NCBI RefSeq assembly: GCF_011759585.1 | Contig: NZ_JAAOYV010000002.1 | Location: forward strand, 493,510-557,509 | Source: Frigoribacterium endophyticum | Lineage (GTDB): Bacteria; Actinomycetota; Actinomycetes; Actinomycetales; Microbacteriaceae | DNA: 64,000 nt | Direction: 5' to 3' | Shown: piece after piece, positions 7,415-15,551 of the stretch | Numbering within the stretch: the first letter of the stretch is position 1 | Layout: the number at the start of each line of letters is the position of its first letter | Position numbers and translations under genes: made by a program | Notes under the pieces: generated by a model | Seen by the model: only the letters and a program-made list of their open reading frames with translations | What the model was told of the DNA's origin: nothing | Databases searched by the model: none

Positions 7415-8245
7415 ATGCCGACCCGGTCACGCGCACCGCGCCTCCTCGCCGCCGCCCTCGTCGGGCTGGGCGTGCTGGCCGCCTCCGCGGGGTGCTCCGC
7501 CGGCGACGTGGGCGCGGGCGACGACTCGACCGCGGGCACGACCGCGCCGGGGCGCGCCACGCCCGCGCTGTCGGGCGAGGCGACCGTGCTCGCCGCGGCC
7601 TCGCTGACGGAGACCGTCGACCGCCTCGCCGCCGAGTTCGAGGCGGCGAACCCCGGCACGACCGTGACGGTCAGCTACGGCGGCAGCTCGGCGCTCGCGC
7701 AGCAGATCGTCTCCGGCTCGCCCGTCGACGCCTTCCTCAGCGCGAGCAGCGCGACGATGCAGACCGTCGTCGACGCGGGGCTCGTCGAGGGTGAGCCGAC
7801 CACCTTCGCGCGGAACGCCCTCGAGATCGCCGTGCCGGCCGGCGACCCGGGCGACGTCGACTCCCTCGTCGACCTCGCCGACCCCGACGTCTCGGTCGCG
7901 CTCTGCGCCGTCGAGGTGCCCTGCGGTGCGCTCGCCCGGCAGCTGCTCGACGCCGAGGGCGTCGACGTCGTGCCCGCCACCCTCGAGCCCGACGTGAAGA
8001 GCGCGCTGACCAAGGTCGAGCTGGGCGAGGTCGACGCCGCGCTCGTCTACGAGACCGACGTCGCGGCCGCCGGCGACCGCGTGCAGGGCGTCGACGTCGG
8101 CGGTGCCGACGCCCCGACGACGGCGTACCTCGGGGCACGCCTGCGCGACGCTCCCGACCCGACCGTGGCTAACGCCTTCCTCGCGTACGTGCTCTCCGAC
8201 CCCGGGCAGGACGCCCTCGCCGATGCCGGCTTCCGGGTCGGCTGA
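7415..8245 (+). CDS. modA: Molybdate ABC transporter substrate-binding lipoprotein ModA
   Basis: A 276-residue periplasmic-type binding protein anchored as a lipoprotein: hydrophobic signal peptide at residues ~9-26 ending in the lipobox ASAGC (Cys27). The mature part has family motifs VLAAASLTETVDRLAAEF and YGGSSALAQQIVSGSPVDAFLSA split across residues ~53-108, and the late LVYETDV segment. It captures molybdate (possibly tungstate) outside the membrane. It is the first gene of modABC and starts leaderless at 7415. It lies directly after the Mo-enzyme gene cluster, which fits a supply role. Stop overlaps modB by 23 bp. Confidence 0.93.
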   Translation: MPTRSRAPRLLAAALVGLGVLAASAGCSAGDVGAGDDSTAGTTAPGRATPALSGEATVLAAASLTETVDRLAAEFEAANPGTTVTVSYGGSSALAQQIVSGSPVDAFLSASSATMQTVVDAGLVEGEPTTFARNALEIAVPAGDPGDVDSLVDLADPDVSVALCAVEVPCGALARQLLDAEGVDVVPATLEPDVKSALTKVELGEVDAALVYETDVAAAGDRVQGVDVGGADAPTTAYLGARLRDAPDPTVANAFLAYVLSDPGQDALADAGFRVG

Positions 8246-9098
8246 GGCCGGGGCGGCCTCCGGGGCGGGGCGCGGCGCGGTCGCGACGCCGCCCGGGGCC
8301 CGTGACCGCCGCCTCCCGGTGCTCGTGCTCGTGCCCGCGCTCGTCGGGCTCGCGCTGCTCGTGCTGCCCGCCGTCGCCCTGCTGGTGCGGGCGCCGTGGG
8401 CGACGCTGGCGCCGCGACTCCTCAGCGACGGCGTGCTCGACGCCCTGCGGGTCTCGCTGACCAGCGCCCTGCTGGCCACCGCCCTCAGCTTGGTGCTCGG
8501 CGTGCCGCTGGCCTGGCTGCTCACGACGAGCGACGGCTGGGTGGCGCCCTGGCGGCGCCTGCTGCGCGCCGTCGTGACCGTGCCGCTCGTGCTGCCGCCC
8601 GTGGTCGGCGGCGTCGCGCTGCTCTACCTGCTCGGGCGCCAGGGGCTGATCGGGCGGCCCCTCGACGCCGCCTTCGGCGTCACCGTGCCGTTCACCCTGG
8701 GCGCCGTCGTGATCGCGCAGACCTTCGTCGCGATGCCCTTCCTCGTGCTGAGCGTCGAGGGGGCCCTGCGCGGGGTCGACCGCGGGCTCGAGGCCGCCGC
8801 CGCGTCGCTCGGCGCGTCGCGCTGGTACGCCTTCCGGCGCGTGACGGTGCCGCTCGTGGCACCGGGAGTCGCGGCGGGCGCCGTGCTCTGCTTCGCCCGC
8901 GCCCTCGGCGAGTTCGGCGCGACGATCACCTTCGCCGGCACCTTCCCCGGGCGCACCCAGACCCTGCCGACGAGCGTCTACCTCGCCCAGCAGAGCGACC
9001 CCGAGAGCGCCGTCGCGATCTCGCTGCTGCTGCTCGCGGTCGGCGTCGGGGTGCTGCTGCTGCTGCGCGACCGGTGGCTGACGACGGGGGCGCGGTGA
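8223..9098 (+). CDS. modB: Molybdate ABC transporter permease ModB
   Basis: A 291-residue inner-membrane permease with about six helices. The EAA loop that contacts the ATPase is intact (GLEAAAASLGASRWYAF, about residue 195). FARALGEFGATITFAG near residue 220 is a hallmark of ModB. The ATG at 8223, 23 bp inside modA, is chosen because it is the first in-frame start that precedes the basic N-terminus and helix 1. Overlap with modC is GTGA. It forms the translocation channel with ModC driving transport. Confidence 0.92.
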   Translation: MPASGSAEAGAASGAGRGAVATPPGARDRRLPVLVLVPALVGLALLVLPAVALLVRAPWATLAPRLLSDGVLDALRVSLTSALLATALSLVLGVPLAWLLTTSDGWVAPWRRLLRAVVTVPLVLPPVVGGVALLYLLGRQGLIGRPLDAAFGVTVPFTLGAVVIAQTFVAMPFLVLSVEGALRGVDRGLEAAAASLGASRWYAFRRVTVPLVAPGVAAGAVLCFARALGEFGATITFAGTFPGRTQTLPTSVYLAQQSDPESAVAISLLLLAVGVGVLLLLRDRWLTTGAR

Positions 9099-10285
9099 GC
9101 GGGGGCGCCGGGGCCGCCGAGCTCGGGGCCGGGGCCGGGCTCTCGGCGCGGCTGCACGTCGCGCGCGGGGCGTTCCGGCTCGCCCTCGACCTCGACGTCG
9201 CGCCCGGCGAGGTGGTCGCCCTGCTCGGGCCCAACGGCGCCGGCAAGTCGACCGTGCTCGGGGCTCTGGCCGGGCTGCTGCCGGCCGACGGGTCGGCGGT
9301 CGTGCTCGACGGGCGGCCGCTGGAGGGCGGCTCGACGGCCGGCGGCCGGGCGGCGCAGGGCCCGGCGGCGCAGGGCCCGGCGCGCAGCGTCCCCGCGCGC
9401 GACCGCGACGTCGGCACCGTCTTCCAGGACTACCGCCTCTTCCCGCACCTCACCGCCCTCGAGAACGTCGCCTTCGGCCTCCGCGCGCGGGGCGTGCCGG
9501 CGACCCGGGCCCGGGCGCGCGCCCGCGACGAGCTCGCCCGCGTGGGGCTCGCCGACCAGGCCGGGCGCCGCCCCGGCGAGCTGTCGGGCGGCCAGTCCCA
9601 GCGCGTGGCGGTGGCGCGGGCGCTGGCGGCCGACCCGCGACTCCTGCTGCTCGACGAGCCGCTCGCCGCACTCGACGCCGGGGCGCGGGCCGAGCTCCGG
9701 GCGGCCCTCGCCGAGCTGCTGCGCGGGGTCGCCGTGCCCACGGTGCTCGTGACCCACGACCCGGTCGACGCGGTCGCCCTCGCGCACCGGGTCGTCGTGC
9801 TCGAGCGGGGCGCAGCCGTGCAGCACGGCAGCCCGACCGCCGTGCTGCTCGACCCGCACACCCCGTACGTCGCGTCGCTGACCGGGGCCACGGTGTGGTC
9901 GCCGGAGGCCGTGCACGAGGGGCCGGGCACGCTGACCGCCGAGCTGCCGGGCGGGGTCGTGCTGACGTCGACGCGCCCGCGGGCCGCGACGGGGCCGCCC
10001 CGGATCGCCTTCCCGGCCGAGGCGCTGGTGCTCTCCGCCCCCGGCCGCGGCGGGGCCGGCGCGCCCGCGGACCTCCCTGCAGGAGGCGCGGTGCCCGCCG
10101 CCCTCGCCGCCCGCGTCGTCCGCACCGAGCAGCGTCTCTCGCGGCTGGCCGTGCTGGTGGCCACCGACCGGGGCGGTCACCTGGCCACCGCGGAGGTGCC
10201 GCTCGGCGACGCCGACCCCGCCGTGCTGCACGCGGGCGCTCCGGTGACGGTGACGGTCGACCCGGGCCTCGTCACGATCCGCTGA
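9095..10285 (+). CDS. modC: Molybdate ABC transporter ATPase ModC
   Basis: A 396-residue ABC ATPase with every motif: Walker A GPNGAGKST (~46-54), Q-loop VFQDYRLFPH, signature LSGGQSQRVAVARAL, Walker B LLLLDEPLAALD, and switch VTHDP. An Ala/Gly-rich insertion of about 30 residues lies between Walker A and the Q-loop. The C-terminal ~130 residues form a TOBE/MOP-type regulatory region expected to bind oxyanion. GTG start overlaps modB. The operon appears to end in an inverted-repeat region about 37 bp downstream. Confidence 0.93.
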   Translation: MSGGAGAAELGAGAGLSARLHVARGAFRLALDLDVAPGEVVALLGPNGAGKSTVLGALAGLLPADGSAVVLDGRPLEGGSTAGGRAAQGPAAQGPARSVPARDRDVGTVFQDYRLFPHLTALENVAFGLRARGVPATRARARARDELARVGLADQAGRRPGELSGGQSQRVAVARALAADPRLLLLDEPLAALDAGARAELRAALAELLRGVAVPTVLVTHDPVDAVALAHRVVVLERGAAVQHGSPTAVLLDPHTPYVASLTGATVWSPEAVHEGPGTLTAELPGGVVLTSTRPRAATGPPRIAFPAEALVLSAPGRGGAGAPADLPAGGAVPAALAARVVRTEQRLSRLAVLVATDRGGHLATAEVPLGDADPAVLHAGAPVTVTVDPGLVTIR

Positions 10286-10317
10286 CCGGCGCTCCTCGGA
10301 GCGGCGGGCCTTCCCCG

Positions 10318-10425
10318 GTGCGGCGGGTCGCCGTCCTCGCCGGCGGGTCGGCGGCCGCCCGCCGTCGAGGACGGCGACCCGCCCGACCCCGGGGGCCTGC
10401 ACGGGCGAGGACACGAACCCGCCGA
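10318..10425. repeat. REP-like inverted-repeat element downstream of modC
   Basis: Arms 10322-10339 and 10366-10383 are perfect 18-bp inverted repeats around a 26-bp, itself partly palindromic, centre. A related degenerate unit follows, in reverse, at about 10397-10425. The unit beginning GTGCGGCGGGTC at 10318 recurs in reverse at 58252-58287. It can act as the mod operon terminator. No T-tract is seen. Confidence 0.7.
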
Positions 10426-10536
10426 CTCCGCCGGGACGACCCCCGACACCCCCGCGCCGAGCCGGCGGGAGCGCGACCGGGCCGGTCCGCGCCGTGGTCA
10501 CCGCGCCTCCGGCCTGCGGCGTCCGCGTGGTTCGCC

Positions 10537-10542
10537 TACAGT
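10537..10542 (+). promoter_or_regulatory. -10 element (TACAGT) of moaA
   Basis: TACAGT is placed 6 nt before the moaA ATG without a Shine-Dalgarno, consistent with a leaderless moaA mRNA. Confidence 0.55.
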
Positions 10543-10548
10543 CGTCGC

Positions 10549-11661
10549 ATGACGGTCTCGCTCGGGTTGCCCGCCCTCCCCCGGCGCTCCGGCGAGGTCG
10601 GAGCCGGCAGCGCCGACGCCGGCCTCCCCGCGCGCCCCTCCGCCGACCGGGCCCCCGGCCTGCTCGACCGCTTCGGGCGCGTCGCCAGCGACCTCCGGGT
10701 GTCGCTGACCGACAAGTGCAACCTGCGCTGCACCTACTGCATGCCGGCCGAGGGGCTGCCCTGGCTGCCGAAGGACCAGGCCCTCAGCGCCGACGAGATC
10801 GTGCGCCTCGTCGCGATCGGCGTGCGCGACCTCGGCGTGCGGCAGGTGCGCTTCACCGGCGGCGAGCCGCTGCTGCGGGCCGACCTCGTCGACATCGTCC
10901 GTCGCGTAGCGGCGCTCGAGCCCCGGCCCGACGTGTCGCTCACGACCAACGCGATCGGCCTGGCGCAGCGGGCCCAGGCGCTCCGCGACGCGGGCCTCGA
11001 CCGCGTGAACGTGTCGCTCGACTCGCTGCACGCCCAGACCTTCACGCAGCTGACCCGACGCCCCTTCCTCGACAAGGTGCTCGCGGGCGTCGACGCCGCG
11101 GCCGCCGCGGGCCTCACCCCGGTCAAGATCAACGCGGTGCTGCTGCCGGGCGTCAACGACCACGAGGCCGCCGACCTGCTGGCCTGGGCGCTCGCGGGCG
11201 GCCACGAGCTGCGGTTCATCGAGCAGATGCCCCTCGACGCCGACCACACCTGGGAGCGCGACTCCTTCGTCACCTCCCTCGACATCCGCACGCGCCTCGC
11301 CGAGCGCTTCGCGCTCAGCCCCCACGCGGCCCCGCGCGACGGCGCGCCCGCGGAGCGCTTCGACGTCGTGGGCCACGGTGCCGACGCCGGGCTGGCCGGC
11401 ACCGTCGGCATCATCGCCTCGGTCAGCGACCCCTTCTGCGGCGACTGCCGTCGCACCCGGCTCACCGCGGAGGGCGGCGTGCGGAGCTGCCTGTTCGGCG
11501 ACGCCGAGACCGGGCTCCGCGACCCGATGCGGGCGGGGGCCGACGACCGCGAGCTCGCCGACCTCTGGCGCGGGGCGATGTGGACCAAGCCCGCCTCGCA
11601 CGGCATCGACCGACCCGACTTCGTGCAGCCCGCGCGGTCGATGAGCGCCATCGGAGGCTGA
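10549..11661 (+). CDS. moaA: GTP 3',8-cyclase MoaA
   Basis: Radical SAM enzyme for the first step of molybdenum cofactor synthesis (GTP to 3',8-cyclo-GTP). 370 residues. The N-terminal cluster motif is CNLRCTYC (C57, C61, C64), the second [4Fe-4S] site is CGDC plus a Cys about 14 residues later (DPFCGDCRRTRL ... RSCLF), and the protein ends in the conserved GG. A non-conserved Ala/Pro-rich extension of ~45 residues precedes the domain; the start is supported by the leaderless -10. moaD follows after 1 bp. moaC, moaE, moeA and mobA are not in the window. Confidence 0.94.
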   Translation: MTVSLGLPALPRRSGEVGAGSADAGLPARPSADRAPGLLDRFGRVASDLRVSLTDKCNLRCTYCMPAEGLPWLPKDQALSADEIVRLVAIGVRDLGVRQVRFTGGEPLLRADLVDIVRRVAALEPRPDVSLTTNAIGLAQRAQALRDAGLDRVNVSLDSLHAQTFTQLTRRPFLDKVLAGVDAAAAAGLTPVKINAVLLPGVNDHEAADLLAWALAGGHELRFIEQMPLDADHTWERDSFVTSLDIRTRLAERFALSPHAAPRDGAPAERFDVVGHGADAGLAGTVGIIASVSDPFCGDCRRTRLTAEGGVRSCLFGDAETGLRDPMRAGADDRELADLWRGAMWTKPASHGIDRPDFVQPARSMSAIGG

Positions 11662-11662
11662 C

Positions 11663-11932
11663 GTGACCCGAGCGACCCTGAGGTTCTTCGCGGCGGCCCG
11701 CGCGGCCGTCGGCCTCGACGAGCAGGTCGTCGAGCTGCCCGACGACGAGCGCGCGACCGTCGGGCGGCTGCTCGCCGAGGTGCGGCCGGTCGAGGGCACG
11801 TCGGCGGCCGACTGGCGCGACGTGCTGCTGCGCTGCTCGTTCCTCGTCGACGGGCTCACGACCCGCGACCGCGAACAGCTCGTGGCGGACGGCGACGTGG
11901 TCGACGTCATGCCGCCGTTCGCCGGCGGCTGA
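11663..11932 (+). CDS. moaD: Molybdopterin synthase sulfur carrier subunit MoaD
   Basis: An 89-residue ubiquitin-fold sulfur carrier ending in the essential Gly-Gly (PPFAGG), which is thiocarboxylated by a MoeB/MoeZ-type enzyme such as the one encoded just downstream on the opposite strand. The GTG start has a GGAGG ribosome-binding site that overlaps the 3' end of moaA. It donates sulfur for the dithiolene of molybdopterin. The N-terminal RFFAAARAAVG is typical of MoaD. Confidence 0.92.
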   Translation: MTRATLRFFAAARAAVGLDEQVVELPDDERATVGRLLAEVRPVEGTSAADWRDVLLRCSFLVDGLTTRDREQLVADGDVVDVMPPFAGG

Positions 11933-12022
11933 GCCGGGCGCGGCGCGGCGCGGGCTGAGCCGGGCGCGCGGCGCAGGGGCGCGGAGTCGGGCGGCGGCTG
12001 AGTCGAGCGCGCGGCGGCGCAG
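11926..12022. repeat. Degenerate short direct repeats after moaD
   Basis: Three imperfect copies of GGCTGAGCCGGGCGCGCGGC-like sequence, at about 11929, 11952 and 11996, the first of which contains the moaD stop codon. The remainder of the 263-bp moaD-moeZ gap holds a short repeat at 12083 and nothing else recognised. Confidence 0.4.
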
Positions 12023-12082
12023 AACGAGAGCATCTCGGTCGCCAGCACCGCAGGGCCGGGGCTCCGACCCTCGTTCTCGCCG

Positions 12083-12102
12083 GATCACTCTCAAATTCGA
12101 GA
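12083..12102 (+). repeat. Dispersed short intergenic repeat, copy 1
   Basis: GATCACTCTCAAATTCGAGA, an imperfect dyad. An almost identical copy lies in inverted orientation at 15352-15372. Confidence 0.5.
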
Positions 12103-12195
12103 AGTGGCGCCGCCACCGGCCAGGGGGCGGGGACGTGGTGCGTCAGCTGCGGGCGAGGACGGGGTGCCTCGCCGACGGGCCGGGGACGGGCCGCG

Positions 12196-13479
12196 TCAGC
12201 GGCGGGCCGCGGCGTCGGCGCGCAGCTGCCAGCCGAGCATGCCGCCGTCGAGCACGGCCACGTCGAAGCCCTCCCCTGCGAGCAGGTCGGCGGCCGCCCG
12301 TGCCCGGGGCCCCCGTGCGCAGTAGACGATCACGGGCACGGCGGGGTCGAGCTCGGGCCGCTGCCGCGTCCGCACGCCGAGGCCCGGCGCCGTCACGTCG
12401 CCGGGCAGGTGCGCGAAGTCGTGCTCGTCGGTCTCCCGCACGTCGAGCAGGGTGAACTCGGCCACGCCCTCCTCCCGCGCCGTGAGCAGCTCGTCGAGGT
12501 CGTCGGCGCTCACGTCGGGCCCGACCGCCCGGGCCTCCGAGGGGGCGGCAGGAGCAGCCGCGGAGGCGGTGGTCACGACCGGGCCCGCCGACGCGCTCGG
12601 CTCGACCCGCGACTCCTCGGGGTCGGCCTGCCGCCGGGCCGCGGCCGCGCGCTCCCGCTCGGCCGCCCGGTGCGGAGCGCGCCGCAGCCGGCTCTCGCGC
12701 CACGAGCCGCCGAGGGCGTCGAGGGTGACCACGCGGCCGAGGAGGGGCTCGCCGACGCCCGTCAGCAGCTTGACGGCCTCGGAGGCCATGACGCCGCCCA
12801 CGGTGCCGCAGAGCGGCCCGAGGACGCCGACGTCGGCGCAGGACTCGTCCCAGCCGGAGGCGGGCGGCGCCGGGTGCAGGTCGCGGTAGTCGACGGCCCG
12901 GCCGTCGGGGGCGGCGTCCCAGAAGACGGAGACCTGGCCGTCGAAGCGGGAGACGGAGCCCCAGACGACGGGCAGCCCGCGGGCCGCGGCCTCGTCGGCG
13001 ACGAGGTAGCAGGTGTCGAACGAGTCGCTGCCGTCGACGACGAGGTCGTACCCGTCGAGGAGCGACGCGGTCTCCGCCGTGAGCCGCACGGGGTGCACGA
13101 CGACCTCGACCTCGGGGGCCGCGGCACGCACCCGCTCGGCCGCCACGCGGGCCTTCGGCCGGCCGACGTCGCTCGGCGAGAAGAGCACCTGACGCTGTAG
13201 GTTCGAGCGGTCGACGACGTCGTCGTCGACCATTCCCAGCGTCCCCACACCGGAGGCTGCGAGATATTGGACGACCGGTGCGCCCAGCCCACCGGCACCC
13301 ACGACCAGCACCCGCGCTGCCCGCAGCCGGCCCTGGGCGTCGAGACCGAAGCCCGGCAGGCGGACGCTGCGCGACCAGCGCACGTCGTCCTCCGGGGCGG
13401 TGGCCGACCCCTCGGGGCCGGCGGCGGCCCGCGCGGCGGACACCCTGACAGACGACACGAGAGGGGGCAGTGACGACAT
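12196..13479 (-). CDS. moeZ: MoeB/MoeZ-type adenylyltransferase-rhodanese fusion
   Basis: A 427-residue two-domain enzyme that adenylates and then sulfurates the C-terminal Gly of MoaD (and possibly other ubiquitin-like sulfur carriers). The ThiF domain (residues ~30-275) has GAGGLGAPVVQYLAASG, DDDVVDRSNLQRQ and the CADVGVLGPLC segment of MoeZ proteins. A low-complexity Ala/Ser linker of ~50 residues leads to a rhodanese domain whose active-site loop is YCARGPRA. The ATG at 13479 has an ideal AGGAGGT 5 nt upstream (13485-13491), which decides the start. That ATG overlaps by two bases the divergent ATG of the GT39 gene. Confidence 0.9.
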   Translation of the reverse strand: MSSLPPLVSSVRVSAARAAAGPEGSATAPEDDVRWSRSVRLPGFGLDAQGRLRAARVLVVGAGGLGAPVVQYLAASGVGTLGMVDDDVVDRSNLQRQVLFSPSDVGRPKARVAAERVRAAAPEVEVVVHPVRLTAETASLLDGYDLVVDGSDSFDTCYLVADEAAARGLPVVWGSVSRFDGQVSVFWDAAPDGRAVDYRDLHPAPPASGWDESCADVGVLGPLCGTVGGVMASEAVKLLTGVGEPLLGRVVTLDALGGSWRESRLRRAPHRAAERERAAAARRQADPEESRVEPSASAGPVVTTASAAAPAAPSEARAVGPDVSADDLDELLTAREEGVAEFTLLDVRETDEHDFAHLPGDVTAPGLGVRTRQRPELDPAVPVIVYCARGPRARAAADLLAGEGFDVAVLDGGMLGWQLRADAAARR

Positions 13480-15271
13480 GGCGGACCTCCTGAGACCAGC
13501 CGCGGGCGACGCGGCCGCGCCCACTGTATCCCCGACCACCGGCACCGCCGACGGCACGGCCACCGGCCCCGCCGACGGTCGTGCCGACCGCCCGGCCGGG
13601 CGCCCTCGCGGGGCCGTCGCGCGCCTCCTGCACGCCCGTCACGCCGACGCCGTCCTGATCGGCCTGCTCGCGACCGTGGTGTCGGGCGCCTTCCTCTGGG
13701 TGCCCTCGGTCTGGTACGACGAGGCCGCGACGGTCGTCTCGGCCACCCGCACCTGGGGCCAGCTCTGGACGATGATCCACACGGTCGACCTCGTGCACGC
13801 CACGTACTACGCGTTCATGCACCTCTGGTTCGACGTCTTCCCGTACTCGCCGACGTCGCTGCGCGTGCCGAGCGCCCTCGCGACGGGCGCCGCGGCCGGC
13901 TTCACGGTGGCCCTCACGCGCATCCTCGTGGACCGCCGCACCGCCGTCGTGGCCGGCCTGCTGTTCTGCCTGCTGCCCCGCGTCACCTGGATGGGCGGCG
14001 AGGGCCGCTCGTACGCCCTGTCGGCGATGTTCGCCGTCGCCCTGACCCTCGTGCTCGTCGTGGCCGCCCGCCGCACCTCGGAGGACGGAGTGGCCCGCAC
14101 CCGCCGCTCGGTGGCGCTCTGGTGGGTCGCCTACGGGGTGCTCGCGGTCGTCGCCGCCGCGTTCTTCCTCTACCTGGCCCTGCTCGTCGTCGGCCACGCC
14201 GTGACGATGATCGTCCGGGTCGTGCGCGACCACCGCGACCAGCGCGACCAGGTGGGGCGTGTCGACGAGTGGGCCCGCACGGGCTCGGTCGTCGTCGTGC
14301 CGGCCGGTGCCGCCGCGGGGTCGGCGACGGGGCCGCTCCGCACCGCGACCCAGCTCGGCGGCGTGGTGCGCGACTCGGTGCGCTCGTCGCGTCGCGCCTT
14401 CGTCGGGTGGTTCGGCGGCGCCGTCGTGGCCGGCCTCGCCTGCCTCCCGCTCGCCTGGTTCATCTCGGGGCAGAACGGGCAGGTCAGCTGGATCGAGCGG
14501 CCGAACTTCGACACCCTGCGCGGCGTGCTGGTGACCCAGTGGTTCATCGGCAACGAGAACTTCGCCGTCTTCGCGATCCTCGCGATGGCGTCGACCCTCG
14601 TCGTGCTGGCGCTGCGCCTCGTGCCGGCCGCGCGCGGCTTCGCGGAGGTCGTGCTGCCCTGGCTCGTCGTTCCGACGGTCGGGCTCGTCGGCGTCTCGCT
14701 GGTCGTCGACCCGCTGTACTCGCCGCGGTACCTGACCTTCGGCACCCCGGCCGTCGCGATGACGATGGCCGTCGCCGTGGCCGCGATCCCCTGGCGGCGC
14801 GTGATCGCGCTCGTGCTTCTCGTGGCCGTCGTGCTCACGACCCCGAGCTGGCTCGAGCAGCGCGAGCCCGAGGCCAAGGACTCCGCGGCCTGGGACCAGG
14901 TCGCGGCCCTCGTCGCCCGCGAGCGCGCCGAGGAGCCCGCCGGCACGGCGGAGGGCCTCGTCTTCGGCCCCGTGCGGCGTCACCCCCACGCCACGTCGCG
15001 CATCATCCAGGACACCTACCCGGCCGCGTTCGAGGGCATGTCCGACTTCACCCTCGAGACGCCCGGCGCCGAGACCGACGGCCTGTGGGAGACGCAGCAC
15101 GACCTCGGCGACGTGCTCGACCGCACGGCCGACCTCGACGTCGTCTGGCTGATCACGAGCGACAAGCAGGACTGGCGCCCCCGCGTCACCGACGAGCTCG
15201 GCAGCGTCGGGTTCCACCTCGACGAGGAGTGGTCGCTGACCCGCACGAACGTGCTGCGCTACACGCGCTGA
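13478..15271 (+). CDS. GT39-type polyprenyl-phosphate-sugar glycosyltransferase (membrane)
   Basis: A 597-residue GT-C fold protein with an N-terminal low-complexity cytosolic tail (~45 residues) and about ten membrane helices. The first external loop has the catalytic acid pair in SVWYDEAATVVSATRTW (residues ~76-92), as in ArnT/PMT-type transferases. The C-terminal ~110 residues form a soluble domain. It presumably transfers mannose or another sugar from a polyprenyl phosphate carrier to an envelope acceptor. A GAGGGGG ribosome-binding site ends 10 nt before the ATG. The start shares the tetranucleotide CATG with the divergent moeZ gene. The acceptor is unknown. Confidence 0.82.
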   Translation: MADLLRPAAGDAAAPTVSPTTGTADGTATGPADGRADRPAGRPRGAVARLLHARHADAVLIGLLATVVSGAFLWVPSVWYDEAATVVSATRTWGQLWTMIHTVDLVHATYYAFMHLWFDVFPYSPTSLRVPSALATGAAAGFTVALTRILVDRRTAVVAGLLFCLLPRVTWMGGEGRSYALSAMFAVALTLVLVVAARRTSEDGVARTRRSVALWWVAYGVLAVVAAAFFLYLALLVVGHAVTMIVRVVRDHRDQRDQVGRVDEWARTGSVVVVPAGAAAGSATGPLRTATQLGGVVRDSVRSSRRAFVGWFGGAVVAGLACLPLAWFISGQNGQVSWIERPNFDTLRGVLVTQWFIGNENFAVFAILAMASTLVVLALRLVPAARGFAEVVLPWLVVPTVGLVGVSLVVDPLYSPRYLTFGTPAVAMTMAVAVAAIPWRRVIALVLLVAVVLTTPSWLEQREPEAKDSAAWDQVAALVARERAEEPAGTAEGLVFGPVRRHPHATSRIIQDTYPAAFEGMSDFTLETPGAETDGLWETQHDLGDVLDRTADLDVVWLITSDKQDWRPRVTDELGSVGFHLDEEWSLTRTNVLRYTR

Positions 15272-15283
15272 GCGGAGGCCGGT

Positions 15284-15307
15284 GCCGTGGCCGTGGCCGT
15301 GGCCGTG
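15284..15307 (+). repeat. GCCGTG hexanucleotide repeat (4 units)
   Basis: Four exact tandem GCCGTG hexamers just after the GT39 stop codon. The rest of the 280-bp gap holds the dispersed repeat at 15352 and a weak hairpin at 15372-15398. Confidence 0.7.
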
Positions 15308-15351
15308 GCCGCCCCAGCTTCGGCCATCGCCCTGCCCCCCCTGCTGTCTCC

Positions 15352-15372
15352 CTCTCGATTTTGAGAGTGATC
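15352..15372 (-). repeat. Dispersed short intergenic repeat, copy 2
   Basis: On the minus strand it reads GATCACTCTCAAAATCGAG plus two more bases, with one difference from copy 1 at 12083-12102. It contains the dyad CTCTC-N6-GAGAG. Confidence 0.5.
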
Positions 15373-15551
15373 GGGCCGCGGGCGACGCGGGCGGCCCGGT
15401 CTCAGGGCTCGGGAGTGCAGATCTCTCTCGGATTGCCGTCTCGGAGTCAGGCGTCGAGGAGTCGCGGGTCGAGCCGACAGGTCCCGGTCCAGGTCCCGCT
15501 CCGGTCGGGCGAGAATGGTCGGCTCCGGCCGGCGCGGCTCTCAGGCCCGCC

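Noticed and set aside
10549-11661. MoaA as the radical SAM partner of the TIGR04282 gene
   Set aside because: It has both cluster motifs and the GG tail of true MoaA and precedes moaD, so it belongs to cofactor synthesis.
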